From Arbacia lixula (Eukaryota; Echinodermata; Echinoidea; Arbacioida; Arbaciidae), in contig OZ022588.1 of assembly GCA_963669155.1 (NCBI GenBank), positions 18,737,938-18,801,937 of the forward strand: a DNA stretch of 64,000 nt. The letters are read 5' to 3'. The notes under the pieces were generated by a model. The model searched no databases. It worked only from the letters and a program-made list of their open reading frames with translations, and was not told the DNA's origin. Each line of letters starts with the position of its first letter. Positions within the stretch are counted from its first letter, which is position 1. A program made the translations under genes and the position numbers. Shown piece after piece: positions 42,676 through 55,937 of the stretch.

Positions 42676-42705
42676 AGAACGCGTGGCAGTGCCGCCACGC
42701 GTTCT
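42676..42705. other. Perfect GC-rich hairpin
   Basis: 12-bp stem AGAACGCGTGGC / GCCACGCGTTCT with a 6-nt loop AGTGCC. It could be the terminus of a mobile element; role unknown. Confidence 0.5.
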
Positions 42706-43084
42706 GTGGTTGGCCCATAACAGCGCCACAAGTAATTAGTATTAAACAAATTCCGCCACACCTATTTAAAATGAAAAACATAGCGCCACGCGCCGCCAGG
42801 CGTCGTTTGGTTTCTTGTTCAAAGTGTGATTCCAGCCTTAGCGCATCGGCAAAGCAGGCCCTATCTAAACCACTGAATGTGCCTGTGCAAATCGCCCGAT
42901 TACCATACATGCAATGCAAGCAGAGCCATCGGTCATTCCTGCGCATGTTCAGCGCACACAAGAACCCAGTGGTAGAACTGGAACAACTCAAGCCGCACGA
43001 TGCCCCGACAATACTCCAAAGGTACACACACACACACACACAGTACATGGCCACTGTACACACTCACGCATTTTCACTTCGAAC

Positions 43085-44880
43085 ACCGGGGAGAGAGGAA
43101 AAGAGAGCGTGGATGGAGGAGACGAGTTAGAAAGAGAGAGAGAGAGAGAAGTAAGAGGACAATCGATACAGAGAGTTTAAAGAGACAATAGATATAATAT
43201 CCAGAGAGAGAGAAAAAAAAGCCAGGGGAGATAGACAGAGATGTGATTAGCTAGAGAGAGGATGGAAGAGCGAAAGTGGAGGGGAAATGGAGAGGGAGAG
43301 AAAGAGAAGGAGAAGGGAGAGAGAGATGAAAGAGAGGAGGAAAACATAGAAGAAAGGAGGAGAGAGACAGAGAAACAGAGTGACAGAGAGAGGAGGGAGA
43401 GAGAGAGAAAGACAGACAGAGAGAGAGCAGGGAGGTCGGAGTTGAGACACAGATTGAAACCACATGTCACAACTTGCACTACGATGAACAATGCATTGCG
43501 CAATCCACGTCCGAGTAGGGGAGTTTGCTCAACGTGGCATTCCACAAGCTTAGTGGTCCATTCAGAGGTGAAGACAGACAAGCATCTCAGTGCTTATCAG
43601 TCCCCTGGGTCCTGGGCTCCTGGCCATGGTGAGACAACAGATTAATTACAGATTTATCACCATCCTCACCCCAGAGGTGTCCCCATCTGACCTAATACTG
43701 AATCTGACCTCATGATGTTAAGGCAAGGTGATTGCTTATTTGAGCACAAGTACTGCAGATTTTGATCACAAATTTATGCAGGCCTAGAGCTATTTTGTTT
43801 ACAAATGTGTTGGTAAATGTTTTGACTCTGTGCGTACATGTGTAGTTTACAATGCATCTTTGACTCATAGAAACTATAAGAATAAAGCCATCGTGATAAC
43901 CTCTGCATGGGCATTATGACCCTTACGTAGACTTGGAGGTATACACTGCTGTCTAGTAGTGGTAAGACTTAGGCCTACTATTGAGTTGATGAATTAATGC
44001 TATGTTTCATATTTTTAAAAAAATGTGACTCAAAGCAAAGATTACATCTTTATGATTCACCTTACATTGAAATATTTTCAGTCCATCAAGTTGGTCAGCT
44101 TACATACATGTAATTGGCCAGCTCTTAATTGGTCGCAATAAAGCGCAGTACGCAGGTCTAGACCATAATAAAACCCTCTCTATAAAAATCAACAATAAAA
44201 AACCCATTGCGACCATTGACCTCGGCATTTCAGCAAGATGGACAGAAGGAGGGGGAGGGGGTGAAGAGAAAGTGAGACAGCACGAGGGAGAGAGAACAAA
44301 AGGCAAAACAAGGAATGATCGATAGATAAAGGAGGGAAGAGAGAGAGTGAAGTTGATAGAGATAGGAAGATGGAGAGAGGGAACGAGAGTAAAAAGAGGA
44401 AAGGGAGTGAGTGAGCGGTAGAAAGAAGACAGGCAGAGAAAGAAAGAGGGAAGGGGAGAGCTAGAAAGAAGTTAGAGGAAGAGGCAGAAAAAGGAGAAAG
44501 GAGATAGAGAGGGGGGTGGTAGAGAGAAACAAGAGGCAGAGAAAGAAAAAGAGAAAAGGAGAGAAAGGTAAAGAGAAGATCTAGGTAGAGGCAGAGAAGG
44601 AACAAGAGAGGAAAGGAGAGCGGTAGAAAGAATATAGCGGGAAAGGCAGGGAAAGAAAAAGCGAGTGGAGTTGACAGAGATAGTAAGATGGAGAGAGGGA
44701 ACAAGAGTAAAAAGAAGATTGAGAAAGACAGAAAGAAAAGGAGGAAAGGAGAGTGAGTGAGTAGTAGAAAGAAGACAGAGGCAGAGAAAGAAAAGGGGAA
44801 TTTTGCGAGAGTGATCGAGAGAGTTAAAAGAAGGTTAGAGGCAGAGAGAATGTGAGGTCGAGGCCTACAGTAAATGATAA
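43085..44880. repeat. Polypurine (GA-rich) tracts
   Basis: Plus strand is almost pure A/G at about 43085-43440 and 44225-44860 (GAGAGA, GAAAGA blocks), with ordinary sequence between. Long open frames here are composition artefacts. Confidence 0.75.
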
Positions 44881-44983
44881 TGTATACTATTGAGATCATG
44901 CGAAAGTTAAGCCTGATATATAACATAACATAGAGAAAGGTTCTCACTGTAGTCACTCACGGCGACTGTGATGTTTACAGGCC

Positions 44984-46490
44984 CAGCGTAGCACTACAAT
45001 TAAAACGACCGAAAGGGGCGTATCATTTTTAATTTTTTCATTAAATTTTTCAACGGTCAAAACACACGCGTGCGGAATTGAGTGATGAAATCTCTGAAAA
45101 TTGATCTTCGCATATCTCCGTTATTTTTCCATCTAAATTCATGTAACTTTCACCATGGATGTAGATATATCATATCATATAATATTTTTCAATAAATTTT
45201 CAATAAATATGACGCAGTATTTTTTTTTATGAATATTTTTGTGATTTGATTGAACAAGTGAAGAGGTGTTTATTTTTTCCCGACACAAGTCTGCGACCGA
45301 ATAAATCTTCAAATGATTGACTAGAGTTGATGGTACTAGAGTTTAGACCCCAGTCTCCCTCTCCATGAAGTTTCGTGTTGGAACAATTAGGATTTCTGTC
45401 AAATTTTGAGCAAAGAAACCTCAGACTTTTTACGAAAATGCTGGAATTTCACATCTACGATTGAGCAATGCGCACGTGCAGTTCACACTGCGTGTTGGGG
45501 ATGCGTATTTCCCGCAAATGTAGGCTTATCATTGTCAAAAGCTAATGAGATTCCGCACTCTTGACCCATACGCTTTTGTAGGTATTAAAGTAAGTTTAGG
45601 TGTATTTTGTGTATTTTCCACAATCTCTTTCAATTGTGACATTTATTTGTATGTTTTGCACTAAAATGCTCCAGCAAGAAAATGTATTAGAAGAATTCAC
45701 AAGCTCACAGGTAAATAACCTTCCGTAATTTTGGAATACGTCTATTCTTACACAGTTACAGAGGCATGTATACCCATAGATAGTTCTGACGTAGTCATGT
45801 CTACACCCATAAATCAGCTCACTTCTCAGTTGTATTGCAAAGTAGTCACATTTATCATGTTTATACAGTCGGACTAGGACAATCACAAGACACCATTGGC
45901 ACTGCCTCTCGCACAGGCAGCTGCTTCGCGGTGAACCATACCGGTTGTATTGCCAGCTACCTCACGTAACGCACCGTTAGTCGGCTAGGCTGCTCCCATA
46001 CCGAACCCACGCACGCCTTGTACACGCTTTGCCAATGGACCATTCCGATAATCGAGGAGTCGACTATGGGGTTGCTTTTGTTTTTTAACGACACAACCGT
46101 GCAACGAAAAATCAGAAAATGAAATTTGGAACATAGTTAGAATGTACTTTAATAAATCCTATACTGCAATTCATTTTTTGGAGCAATTGCTACAAATATG
46201 AAATTTAAAGCCTTTTTTAAAAGCTTTTTTTTTCTTTTTTAGTGCTATGTTTCATCCTTATTTCCATGATGTTTCATGACATGAAACTCCCCAAAATGTA
46301 ATTACAATTGAGAACAACTCTTTCCTGTTAACATAACGTTGAGATTTTGTCATTTGGAGCTATTTTGAGCGAGATAGCGCAATTTTGATAAGACACTTCC
46401 CCAGCGGTTTCACGGTAAACACGATGCGATTCAGCGGAATTTAAGTACACCGAAGAAATGCTTTCGCCTGTTAATTATAGTGCTACGCTG
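44984..46490. mobile_element. 1.5-kb TIR element
   Basis: CAGCGTAGCACTACAATTAA at the left is inverted as TTAATTATAGTGCTACGCTG at the right. No transposase ORF; no clear target duplication seen. Confidence 0.6.
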
Positions 46491-48700
46491 AGACTGTTTA
46501 TGATTGCCAACAAGCGTGCTTGTGTCATTGGTTCATGGGTTTTCTAATATGCAATAGTGACCAATCATGAAAAAGCATGGAATTTTTAGCTGGGGCTTGC
46601 ATGATGTCATACTGTATGCAATACTTGTGTCGGCAGGCCACGTGGCCTGGCATTGTGCTGATATTAGCATTGCTTTATGTTTTGGGGGCTAGCTAGGCCA
46701 GGGATGTGTTATTTCCCTGGCTAGGCTAGGCTGCACTGTGCATTTAGGATTTTTAAGGGGGAATTGTTACAAAATGCATTGTAGAACAGATTGGGCTACA
46801 TGCGGAGTTGTGTACAATGAATCTGCTGACAGATACACAATGGAGTGAAAGGGAAGGATAAGTTGAACATGAGCCTAGTTATAATGAGGGATCACGAAAA
46901 TACAACAATTTTCTTTCCCTTTTTACCATCACTCATCACCATCACACCACTAAAAAATCTCTCTTACTCGCTCTCTTGAACGGGTGTGGCATCAGTTCTG
47001 GCAATGAGTCACCAGCACACCATGTTAAATGTTATTTATATTTGTGAAAAAAAGGCAGTTTTCTCTGATCAGCAGACACATTTTGATAAACATGTATCTT
47101 GACTTTGTAAAGGGCATTATATCCTCAAAACATGCAACAACGCAAGCAAGACATAACCACCAGTACCGAACAACATTAGAAATAGTTGTGTAAAATAAAG
47201 TGTGGTTATTGTGTTGCAAAATACAAACAAATAATAAAGAAATATAATGTGTGAACAGGAAGAAACATAAAAAAGACAGAAGCTATATCTTGACAAACGC
47301 ACGTTGAAATTTTACTTCTTTTGGTAGAGAGGAAACACTTCACATTTTTACACAAAAGTCACAATGATGAAATAACTTAATACTTGAGTAATATTTTTCT
47401 TTAAGGAAGCTAAATTGTGCCAATGAGGTTATCAAGAGTCGTGAGCCATTTGCCTATTTCACTTCAGGCACCACACAGGCACAGAGTGCAGTTATGCGTG
47501 AATTATCAACACACACACACACACACACCGCCAGTGATGTGTGTATCACACACAGGTTTATAGAGACAAGAGTTGGACATGGAATCGTGCTATTCTTCGT
47601 GGACTTGGATCGGCACTCGAGCGCCTATATTCGCGGTCGATGGCATCGCAATCGACGAGTAAAAATGCAAGCCCTGTCCCTTTGCTATTAGCGTGCGCGC
47701 ACTATATGCCTAAAGCGCATAGAGTTAAATACGTACTAGGTAGGTTTATATAACTCTATGCTAAAGCGCGTGTTTCGCGCGTCACAGCACATTCATAAGT
47801 GCTTCAAGTTAAGGCTAAAATAACTTAATTCTTATGATTGCGCCACGGGTTATTTTTCATATTGCGAGAGCCCTGGAACTATAGCGCCAAATGTCTTTAA
47901 GTGTAATAATAAAACCCTCTCTTCCTCTCATTCTTTGTCTTCCTTTCTTCACCCCATAAATGGCTCAAATATCCTGAAAGAATACAACCACACTGTGTTG
48001 GCAAAAGTTTTATAATTTTCTATCACCATTGAAACAACAAAAAAACATAGATCAGTTAACAATTGACTACATGAAGACAACTTTCTTTTCTTATTCGTAC
48101 TACAGATGTTGTCAACTGGAAGAAAGATTTTTCCTCAGCAATCGTACTTCCAAGTACCAGAACGGCTCGCTGTTTCACGCTTGACTCTTTTATTATCTAG
48201 ATCCTACTAGTACTACTGGCATAATACTCACTGGGCCGGTTGCTCACTCAGTAAGGACTCAATCGTCAATGTCAGAAAAAACAAACAAAAATACACAGTG
48301 CGATGCGGTTAGTGCTGTGGACGCATCTGCCGTAGCTTGGGCTGCGCTTTGCCATGGGCTTCGATACGGCTATTGCAGCTCGCTGCCTTGCCCCGGGACT
48401 GCTCCCTGCGTGAGCGGGCTGCTCGCAGTAGCTCGCTGCCATGAATACCCGGCCAATAATTATGAACGTTATTACACAAAAAACGGGAAGGTGGATAGAG
48501 TATTCTCAATCTTACCTTTGTGTGCTGTCTCATGATCATCTAAATATTTCTGTGTACAATTTGTGAGTAGAACGTAAATTTCTCGAAGGCTTCTTTCAAA
48601 CTCAAATCTAAGCTTCAGTACCGTACTTTCACCCGACAGGTTCGTGCTAAATGGTAAATATAATCATGGAGAATGTTAACGTACCGTTGGGAGAATTTAG
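46491..48700. other. Intergenic, no gene recognised
   Basis: AT-rich sequence with a short CA repeat (47511-47528). A block at 48368-48441 (CCGGGACTGCTCC.. TGCGTGAGCGGGCTG) recurs at 52851-52905, so it is an unclassified dispersed repeat. Confidence 0.45.
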
Positions 48701-48707
48701 ATCCCTC

Positions 48708-48795
48708 GGCCCCCCCCCCCCCCTCTCTCTCCACCCCCCCCCCCCTCTTCCTTGCTATCCATTTTCTCTTCCCCCCCCCCCTCTCTCTCTCTCTC

Positions 48796-48879
<84 letters not shown>

Positions 48880-48900
48880 ACTCCCTCCCCCTCTCTCTCT
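48708..48900. repeat. Poly-C blocks and (CT)n microsatellite
   Basis: C runs at 48710-48722, 48735-48745 and 48771-48781 lead into an almost perfect CT repeat to about 48872. Confidence 0.9.
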
Positions 48901-49958
48901 GGTTTCTGAACACATAATATTTATGTCACAAGTGAAGTTCAATTTAAATTTAGAAAAAAAAATTACTTGTTTTGTTAAAGTTTTTCGTGTTTTTTTTTCA
49001 GGTTACCTTTTGCATAGTTCTACTTTCGCAATTCCTTATATCTGACATGCGAAATGTAATGTTAAATTTTATCAGAGATTCTTCTTAGATACAAACACAC
49101 GTAAAACAGAAACTTGATATGAAGTGCTATATGCAGATATCTTTTATTTTCGTAATAAAATCGACTTTCCAAGTTTATAAATCCAAAGGAAAATCGATAT
49201 TGAAGCCCATCGTATTCAAATTTGATTAGAAAGAGAGGAAGGCACATCCGCCCATCAAGATAGGCAACATTGTCATCTATTTATGTTGTTGTTTGGAGAT
49301 TAATTGGGCATTTCCAAATTGAAGGCGATGTTCTGAGTGATTTAGTATTCATCTTCTATGCAGTTCTTCATTTCAGAAGGTGTCGATCCTGACATAGTAC
49401 ATCCACATAGGCTTATGTTATACATGGTCTTCCAGTGCTTCTCTTTCCCTGCACAGGTTTCCATAGCACTAGATCAGACACAACTTGCCCTGGACTTCTC
49501 CTGCAGTAACCAGCATATTGGGGGCGTCTTTTCTTTATTTTCTCACTCACTTTAGGAAGGTTCATGATCTTTCCAGTTAACATTAAGGGCTGCTCTCAAT
49601 AGCCTTGCGAAGCACCCATCTAACATCTTTCGAACTTTGATTATCAAAGTCCATGTCTCAAAAACGGCTTTCGAAATGTATCACTTATACAAAAATACAT
49701 GAATGTGTATCAAGAGTTCAATCTATTGAGCTAGGATTGACCGGGGATAGCGTTTTCCATGAAAGAGGCACCAATTGCCCCCCCCCCCCCCACACACACA
49801 CACACATGCCATTACAGGCTATTAGTATGATACATGTAGCTCCATGATCGACATTACATAGCTGGATTGTCACATTGTAGACGAGGTTATTTCTTAAAAT
49901 TATGAGCTTAGATGAGGAGGATGGAGCTGTGAGTAGCTAAATATGCTTAGAGTAAGCT

Positions 49959-50041
49959 GTGAGGTGCATGGACACAACCAAATATGTTAACGACTATGTC
50001 TGGTAATACAGACTATACTGGGTTTTGTCCATGCACCTCAC
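49959..50041. mobile_element. Short foldback
   Basis: GTGAGGTGCATGGACACAACC inverted as GGTTTTGTCCATGCACCTCAC around a 40-nt loop. Confidence 0.5.
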
Positions 50042-50276
50042 AACCTAGCACATAGTCCACTGCCTGGACTGTTTTAGTTGAAGCGCGCTGTAAACGTATA
50101 CGCATTGCGGACACGCACAACTAGATGTATTTGTCTGCCCTTTTTTCGCGGGCGGACAGATTCGTGGAGTCGCGCAATCAGTGGTCTGGCGCGGTGTGCG
50201 TACTATGTGAATTAGTGGCGTAATTTATACAATTTCATGTAGATCATATATTGTAGATAAGGGTCATATAAAGCCT

Positions 50277-51059
50277 GTGGCACATTTTCAAAGCTTAGGT
50301 ATTAAAGGGTGTTGCCTACTTAGGATACTTGATATTTACAATGCTATGCCAATGAGCTGGAAGGAGGTTTCATCATCGGTCAAATTTCAGCAAGTTGATC
50401 TTTTAAATTTTACCATCATTTTGAATATTTCTGGACAGGAAACTAACTTTCAGAGCTTAAAATCGAGGAAAATTTATGATGTTTTCGTCAAGGATTTACA
50501 AGAGTCCTATAGCTTGCAAATTAGGGACGGTCGGAACAGTTTTAATTTTACAAGCAAAGAAATGAGTGTTTATTTTATTATACCAAGGAGCACCACTCTT
50601 GTCAGTAAACAAAGAGAATTTCAATTCAATTTACTGCATGGTGTTATGTACACTAAGGAACATCTTCTGAAGTTTGGATTTGTGGGGGATAATTTATGCT
50701 CCTTTTGTAATAAAGAACCTGAAACGTATCCACACTTATTCCTACATTGTGCGAAGGTTAAACAGTTATGGCAATATATCATTGAACATTTTAAATAAGT
50801 TGAAATAAGAAACATGGAGTGGCAAGACATATTTTTGGGGTTGCCAGGTAACTCGAATAGGATCAAATGTGTGAATGCACTCGTAATTTTATTGAAATAT
50901 ACCATTTTTATGTGTAGAACAAGCAACTTACCTCCCAGGGTTAAGATATGTCAAATCGTAAGGGATTTTATAGAGGAAGAGAAGAATTTGGCAATTAAAG
51001 CGGGTAGATTGCAGATCCACCTACAGAAATGGGAAACTTTACAAATTGAGGTCTGATAA
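50277..51059 (+). pseudogene. L1/Tx1-like LINE, C-terminal end of ORF2
   Basis: About 260 codons in one frame, interrupted only by a TAA at 50796. The region holds CSFCNKEPETYPHLFLHC and LW, the zf-RVT finger (C-x2-C-x3-E-T-x2-H-x5-C) that ends L1-group ORF2 proteins, then WQDIFLG and a helical tail. The element is 5' truncated near 50277. Its 3'UTR runs to an AATAAA at about 51643 and an A-tract ending at 51666, and is interrupted by a histone H2A fragment. Confidence 0.75.
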
Positions 51060-51133
51060 CATTGCAGTTCAAATTTGAATGAAATAGAAGAAATAGCACA
51101 TAGGGTTAGAATGGTGTGTATATGTGTGTCTAG

Positions 51134-51298
<165 letters not shown>

Positions 51299-52504
51299 TG
51301 TAGGTGAGTGTGTATGTGTGTGTAAGGGTGGGGGTGGACTTACATGTTTTTTTTTTGTGGGGGGTAGATTTATATGTTCGGGGGGGGGGGGGGGGGGTAA
51401 CCGAAAAGATTTCATTCTTCTGTATTATGGAATTGCTTTAGCATTATGATTAATACATGTATTCTATTTAAGAGGAATATAATTTATAAGTTGCATATTC
51501 AAATAGAATATGGCACATAATTATATACAAGTGGTACAACATGTTTTATTGTGTTTATATAATCAACAGAAATATTACGTTTATTGATTTATAATTCTAT
51601 TTCATGAAATGAAATTGTTTCTTTCATTATGTGAATGAAATCAAATAAAGAATATGAAAAAAAAAAGTCATGTGTGTGGGAGAAGAGGCGGACGATAAAA
51701 TACGGCAAGTATCTGGACTACCTAGCACACTGTACCTAGGCTAAAAGAGTACCGGTAGCAGCTGCAGGATGTGCAGGACGTGCAATTCTCCCAACTAAAA
51801 AAACGCATGCATAATTGCCGATTAAAATATCCACCAATCATAAGACGAAATAAGTGAACGCGGTCACAGTTGATGGTTTCATCGATCAGATTGAAAATGT
51901 TATCGAGTTATATACCTGAAATGATGCTAATCGACATTTAAAAGACCTTGGCCAGGTATTTGGTGAGTACATTTCAACCTCAAATTGTTCACATTTTTCA
52001 CGGAAAATTATTGCTAAGAGATGTTTGTAAGGACAAATATGATCGAAACCGTGCTTTTATGTGCACGGGTCAAAAGGGTAGCGTCCGTTGCGTGGTACCG
52101 GGACGCTATCGCGTTGGTACCGAACCGATGCGGCGCTAGCTAGGCGGGGTAGCAATGCATTCCGTAAACGGTGAGTCAGGGCACAGCCGCAACCAATGCA
52201 CTGCTTTCCACCTGTTTTCTCCCCCGCTGCGCCCCGTCTGATGGCCGGTGCGTCCCGCTTGCCGATGGGCTTGCAATTACTACTTCGCTACATCTCGGTT
52301 TTGTAACAAGAGGACACTTGTAATTTTTTTATTTAGCATTTCTCCACATACGTACGCATGAATAGCGCGTAGGCAGGTTGATGAAAACATAAAAACCCTG
52401 GATGGACTTCTCCATGCACTATTTTGAAAACAGAATCTGACTTGTTTGTCTTTCATACTTATATAAGTTAAAGATTTTGTAGGCCCACATCTACATTAAA
52501 AACC

Positions 52505-53400
52505 TTAAAGACAGCCCGTCCCTTTTTCAGATCACGACAAAACCATCGAAACATTGGCAAAACGGCAATCCCGTACAATAGGGGACCAGGCAGTATCGCA
52601 CATGTATAATGCACGCAAATGGGAACGCTGCAATACCGATTGTCGTCGGCAGAAAGTGACCTAGAAATCACTTTTTTGGACGAATTAAGCAGCGAAAATT
52701 TTGTCTAGGGTTAGGGTTAGGGTCAGTGTTAGGTTTAGAATTAGGTTTAGGGTTAGGGTTAGGGTCAGGGTTAGGTTTTGGGTTAAAATTCATAAAATTA
52801 GTGGGATACCCTGGTCCCCTATTATACGGGATTGCCGGCAAAACATTAGCTCCGGGACTGCTCCCGCACAGCGGGAGTGCTCACTGCGTGAGCGGGCTGG
52901 TTGCAGTAAGCAAAACATATACTTATATAGAGAAGTGCTAGCAAGCTGTATATTCATAATTTGAAACTGATACGTAGTGTAAAATTCAAATAATGCACGT
53001 AAACAACGTCTGATTAATAGTCTTTACCTCAGGCTCTTAGCAGTTTGTGTTGAAATATCTGCTTTATTGATTAATCTGTTTATCAAATCATAAAATGCAT
53101 TATGAACAAAAATTGTTTTATAGAAGGAATCATCTCCAAAGTTTGGTAATTAGTAATTACTCATAAAATTAGGATTTCACACATGCATAATAACCACATA
53201 GATACTGTAACTAAGACTAATACTTTTTCGTAGTACGAAAAAAAGTCAGTTTGAAATTTAACGGCTGAAATTTGTACATATACAGAAAGCTTCAACATGC
53301 TATATTCTTGGAAATGCTCTTGAATCACACTTTCTTCAATTGACGATTATGATAGACGATTTCAAATTTTAAGCTTGCAAAATGGACGGACAATCTTTAA
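52505..53400. mobile_element. TTAA-flanked MITE, copy 2, carrying a nested MITE
   Basis: Same termini and interior as 2227-2691, with TTAA at both edges, but with about 370 bp inserted after AACATTGG. Most of the insert is the 52564-52836 element. Confidence 0.75.
52564..52836. mobile_element. Nested 273-bp MITE with 8-bp target duplication and TTAGGG-like repeats
   Basis: Termini GGCAATCCCGTACAATAGGG and CCCTATTATACGGGATTGCC are inverted; the octamer GGCAAAAC flanks both sides (52556-52563, 52837-52844), as for hAT-type insertion. The interior 52706-52790 is a degenerate TTAGGG array. Confidence 0.75.
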
Positions 53401-53954
53401 CAAGTCAGAATTTCATGATAAGTTATTACTGGAAAAGTAAACTTATCTACTGTACAACATTTGCTCCCACAGAAATTCTGAAAATATTTTAAGTGAACAT
53501 TCTGTGCAGCTGTGGCTATGTGCTAATTATGGAGACAAGAATTTGAAGAAGTAATAATATTCTGATTTTAATTGATCTTCTTTCTATGTTTAATGTCATT
53601 CTATTTTGTTAGCTGTTAGTTGTCATACATGTTCTTGATATCATTCCAACCGCACTAGTGAAAGTACTACCTGCAACATAGTAAAACTGCATTTGGAAAG
53701 TTTGTGTGCGGTGTGATGACATGACTGAAGATTATGCCCTGTGAGCATCGTATACGTACATGGAGAGAGTGAAATGATTCATAACAGTGAGAGAAATCAG
53801 CTGTGATATGGTGTGGATGTATAAATTGTATTCAGTTATGAGTTAGCTCTTATAATGTTAAAGCCTGAGTGTAAGTAAAATCCGTAATCTCTTCATTTAA
53901 CCCAAAATTATATACCCGTAGACCTTTATGTTTTTATAATTTTATCTTTTTCAG

Positions 53955-54169
53955 TTCCACGAATAAAGAGCCAAGACGACGGTTATGAGGCGGGAGTGAT
54001 ATTCAGCCAACAATGAGAAACGGTATTCAACACTTCTGTGATACATTCTTTATCCTACGTACAAAGTATGGCCATCCTATGTGGCAAACTGAACTATTCA
54101 AATAAGATGAAATTTTGAGGGACACAAGTGGCACTTAAGGAAGAAAGGAAGGAAAGGCAAACATCGATC
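53955..54169 (+). other. 5'UTR of the plus-strand LN-like gene
   Basis: A strong acceptor (TTTATCTTTTTCAG) ends at 53954, implying an upstream non-coding exon. An in-frame TGA at 54116 precedes the first ATG. Confidence 0.5.
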
Positions 54170-54466
54170 ATGACGCCATCGCTGGACTTACCGTGCAGGA
54201 CACACAAGCCATGTCATCAAGGTTCGAAGCCGACTTTGCTTGCCCTTTTTACATTCTGGACCCTGTTCACACATGTCAGGACTCAAGGTGGATTCAGTTT
54301 AAATCAAGCGTGTGAAAGGACGTTGGGGGATGGAACAGTGGAATACCTGGCGTGTTCGTCGAGTTCGGAAGCCCTCTCGCAGCTGGATGTTTCTGTGTCA
54401 GTTAATCCTGTGAATTCTACATGCGGTTTGAGCGCAGATCAGAACAGAATGATCTACAGCACATTG
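54170..54466 (+). CDS. First coding exon of a second, divergent LN-domain (laminin-like) protein
   Basis: 99 codons from the first ATG after an in-frame stop; donor ATTG/GTAAAT in phase 0. Residues ~22-39 are hydrophobic (LLALFTFWTLF), a signal peptide after a basic, longish N-terminus. The mature start has ACERT, then LDVSVSVNPVNSTCG, which aligns with VDLIVEDRNRTVSTNSTCG in the LN domain of the minus-strand gene. LN domains end their first strand region with this S/N-S-T-C-G word. Opposite orientation to the laminin gene suggests a head-to-head pair. No downstream exon was found in the remaining 9.5 kb, so identity rests on one motif and a signal peptide. Confidence 0.5.
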
Positions 54467-55660
54467 GTAAATATTCATTCGGACCGGCCCCACCAGTTCC
54501 AAAGGGTATTAAATGACTAGCCCCCAGTTGTACAATTAAAGGGCTATTACAACATACAGATGGTATGCTAGTCTGAAGGATATTGTAAATCTTTATTGTC
54601 TCAATGAATGCAGGATATAATGATGAATTTCATTATGAATCAGTGAAAGGAGCACCTGAGGGCTCAATGACGGTTTATGCCTCGTAAGGAAAAATGAACC
54701 CTATTTACAGCTATAAGTAAATATGTGTGGTGTAACAAAGGCAAGTTTATTTTTCTCATGTGGAGGGTATTTTAGGTGGTAAAAAAAAACATTTCACTCT
54801 TCTAGAAATATTACCAAAGAAGTTACAAACCAAATCAAGCTGAAATTTTAATGTCAAGTCAAAGAATGTTACTCTTGTTATAGAGCAGAACTTAATTGTG
54901 ACATAATCCTTTTAACTATTAAAGTAGATTTTTACTTTCTGATCAGTCAGGACCAAAAAGAAATGTTTCATTTTTTTTTTTTAAAAATGATAGTTCACAG
55001 AATTCTGGTCCTGATATTTAAAAAAGTGATGAAACTACAGTATTACAAGAATATTCATTGAAGAAATGTCACAAAAATATGACTTTTTTGCTCTAAATTT
55101 CAGCTCGATTTGATATGATATTACACTATATGATATGATGTGAGGTTTTATCAACAACAACACTATGATTATTTGTACAACAATACACATGAACTTAACA
55201 AATATAAAACAAAACTTGTCCTAGATATTTTAGTATAGATGTACAATCATGTTTATAGGCATTGCTAATAAGGACCCCCAAAATAGCACAACTGCTAGTC
55301 GAGTCTGGCCCTCATAGTAAACATATTTGGCAAGATATCATTTTCTACATCTATTGATTACTATGTCAAAACTTTCTAAGAGAAATATAAAAAAAATAAA
55401 TACCTCTACAATGATATTCTGCACAAGTTTCTTTAAACACATGAGAAACAACATATTTTGATTGTTTGAATATGAATTGATTGACATCTTGTCACTTCAT
55501 TGATTTTACATTTTGAATTCCATGATAAGATTGATTATGTGTCAGTGTCTGGAGAATTATTGATAAATTGCAGTTAGCCTTACTCAGACTATATAGGAAA
55601 TGATCATATTTCATCATGTATTGTATAATTTGTAGTACAACACAATGCATTTGGTACAGG
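54467..55660. other. Intron or flank, AT-rich, no feature recognised
   Basis: Neither strand shows an LN-like exon or a clear repeat. Confidence 0.4.
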
Positions 55661-55780
55661 TACACTGCAGCTCATAGGAATTGGCATAGGGAAAGAAAAA
55701 GGGAAGGAGCCTCATTTTTTAACCACGGTATATTTTGTCCAGTTCAGCATAAAACACGATAAAAAATCTGGCTCAAGCTT
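55661..55780. mobile_element. Half copy of the GGAATTGGCATAGG foldback
   Basis: TACACTGCAGCTCATAGG..GGCATAGGGAAAG through TATATTTTGTCCAGTTCAGC, then the match to the two full copies stops. Confidence 0.6.
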
Positions 55781-55937
55781 TCTCAATTATATTCTACTTC
55801 CATTCTGTTGAACGTTTATTGAATAACATTTTACGTCCAGGAATTGCCTGTAAGTTGTTTACAATTGTGGTTTAACTTAGACCGTGTACGATCTGTAGAT
55901 TTGACTACACTGTACTGGGGTGAAAAATAAATCATCT

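Noticed and set aside
42771..43130. 119-codon plus-strand frame
   Set aside because: No domain, overlaps CA and GA repeats and a GCCAC-rich patch; nothing supports translation.
44189..44956. 255-codon open frame on minus strand, Leu/Ser/Phe-rich
   Set aside because: Reads through the GA/CT-rich tract; composition alone explains the open frame and the hydrophobic look.
48269..48535. 88-codon plus-strand frame with AVAWAALCHG-like sequence
   Set aside because: Overlaps a dispersed repeat also found at 52851-52905; no domain.
48615..48917. Arg-Glu and Leu-Ser repeat frames
   Set aside because: Translations of the (CT)n microsatellite in several frames.
52706..52790. TTAGGG-like array as a chromosome end
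   Set aside because: Degenerate, short and enclosed by the inverted ends of a MITE; it is interstitial.
54128..54169. Start of the plus-strand gene at a GTG 14 codons upstream
   Set aside because: GTG is not a normal eukaryotic start; the first ATG after the in-frame stop is 54170.
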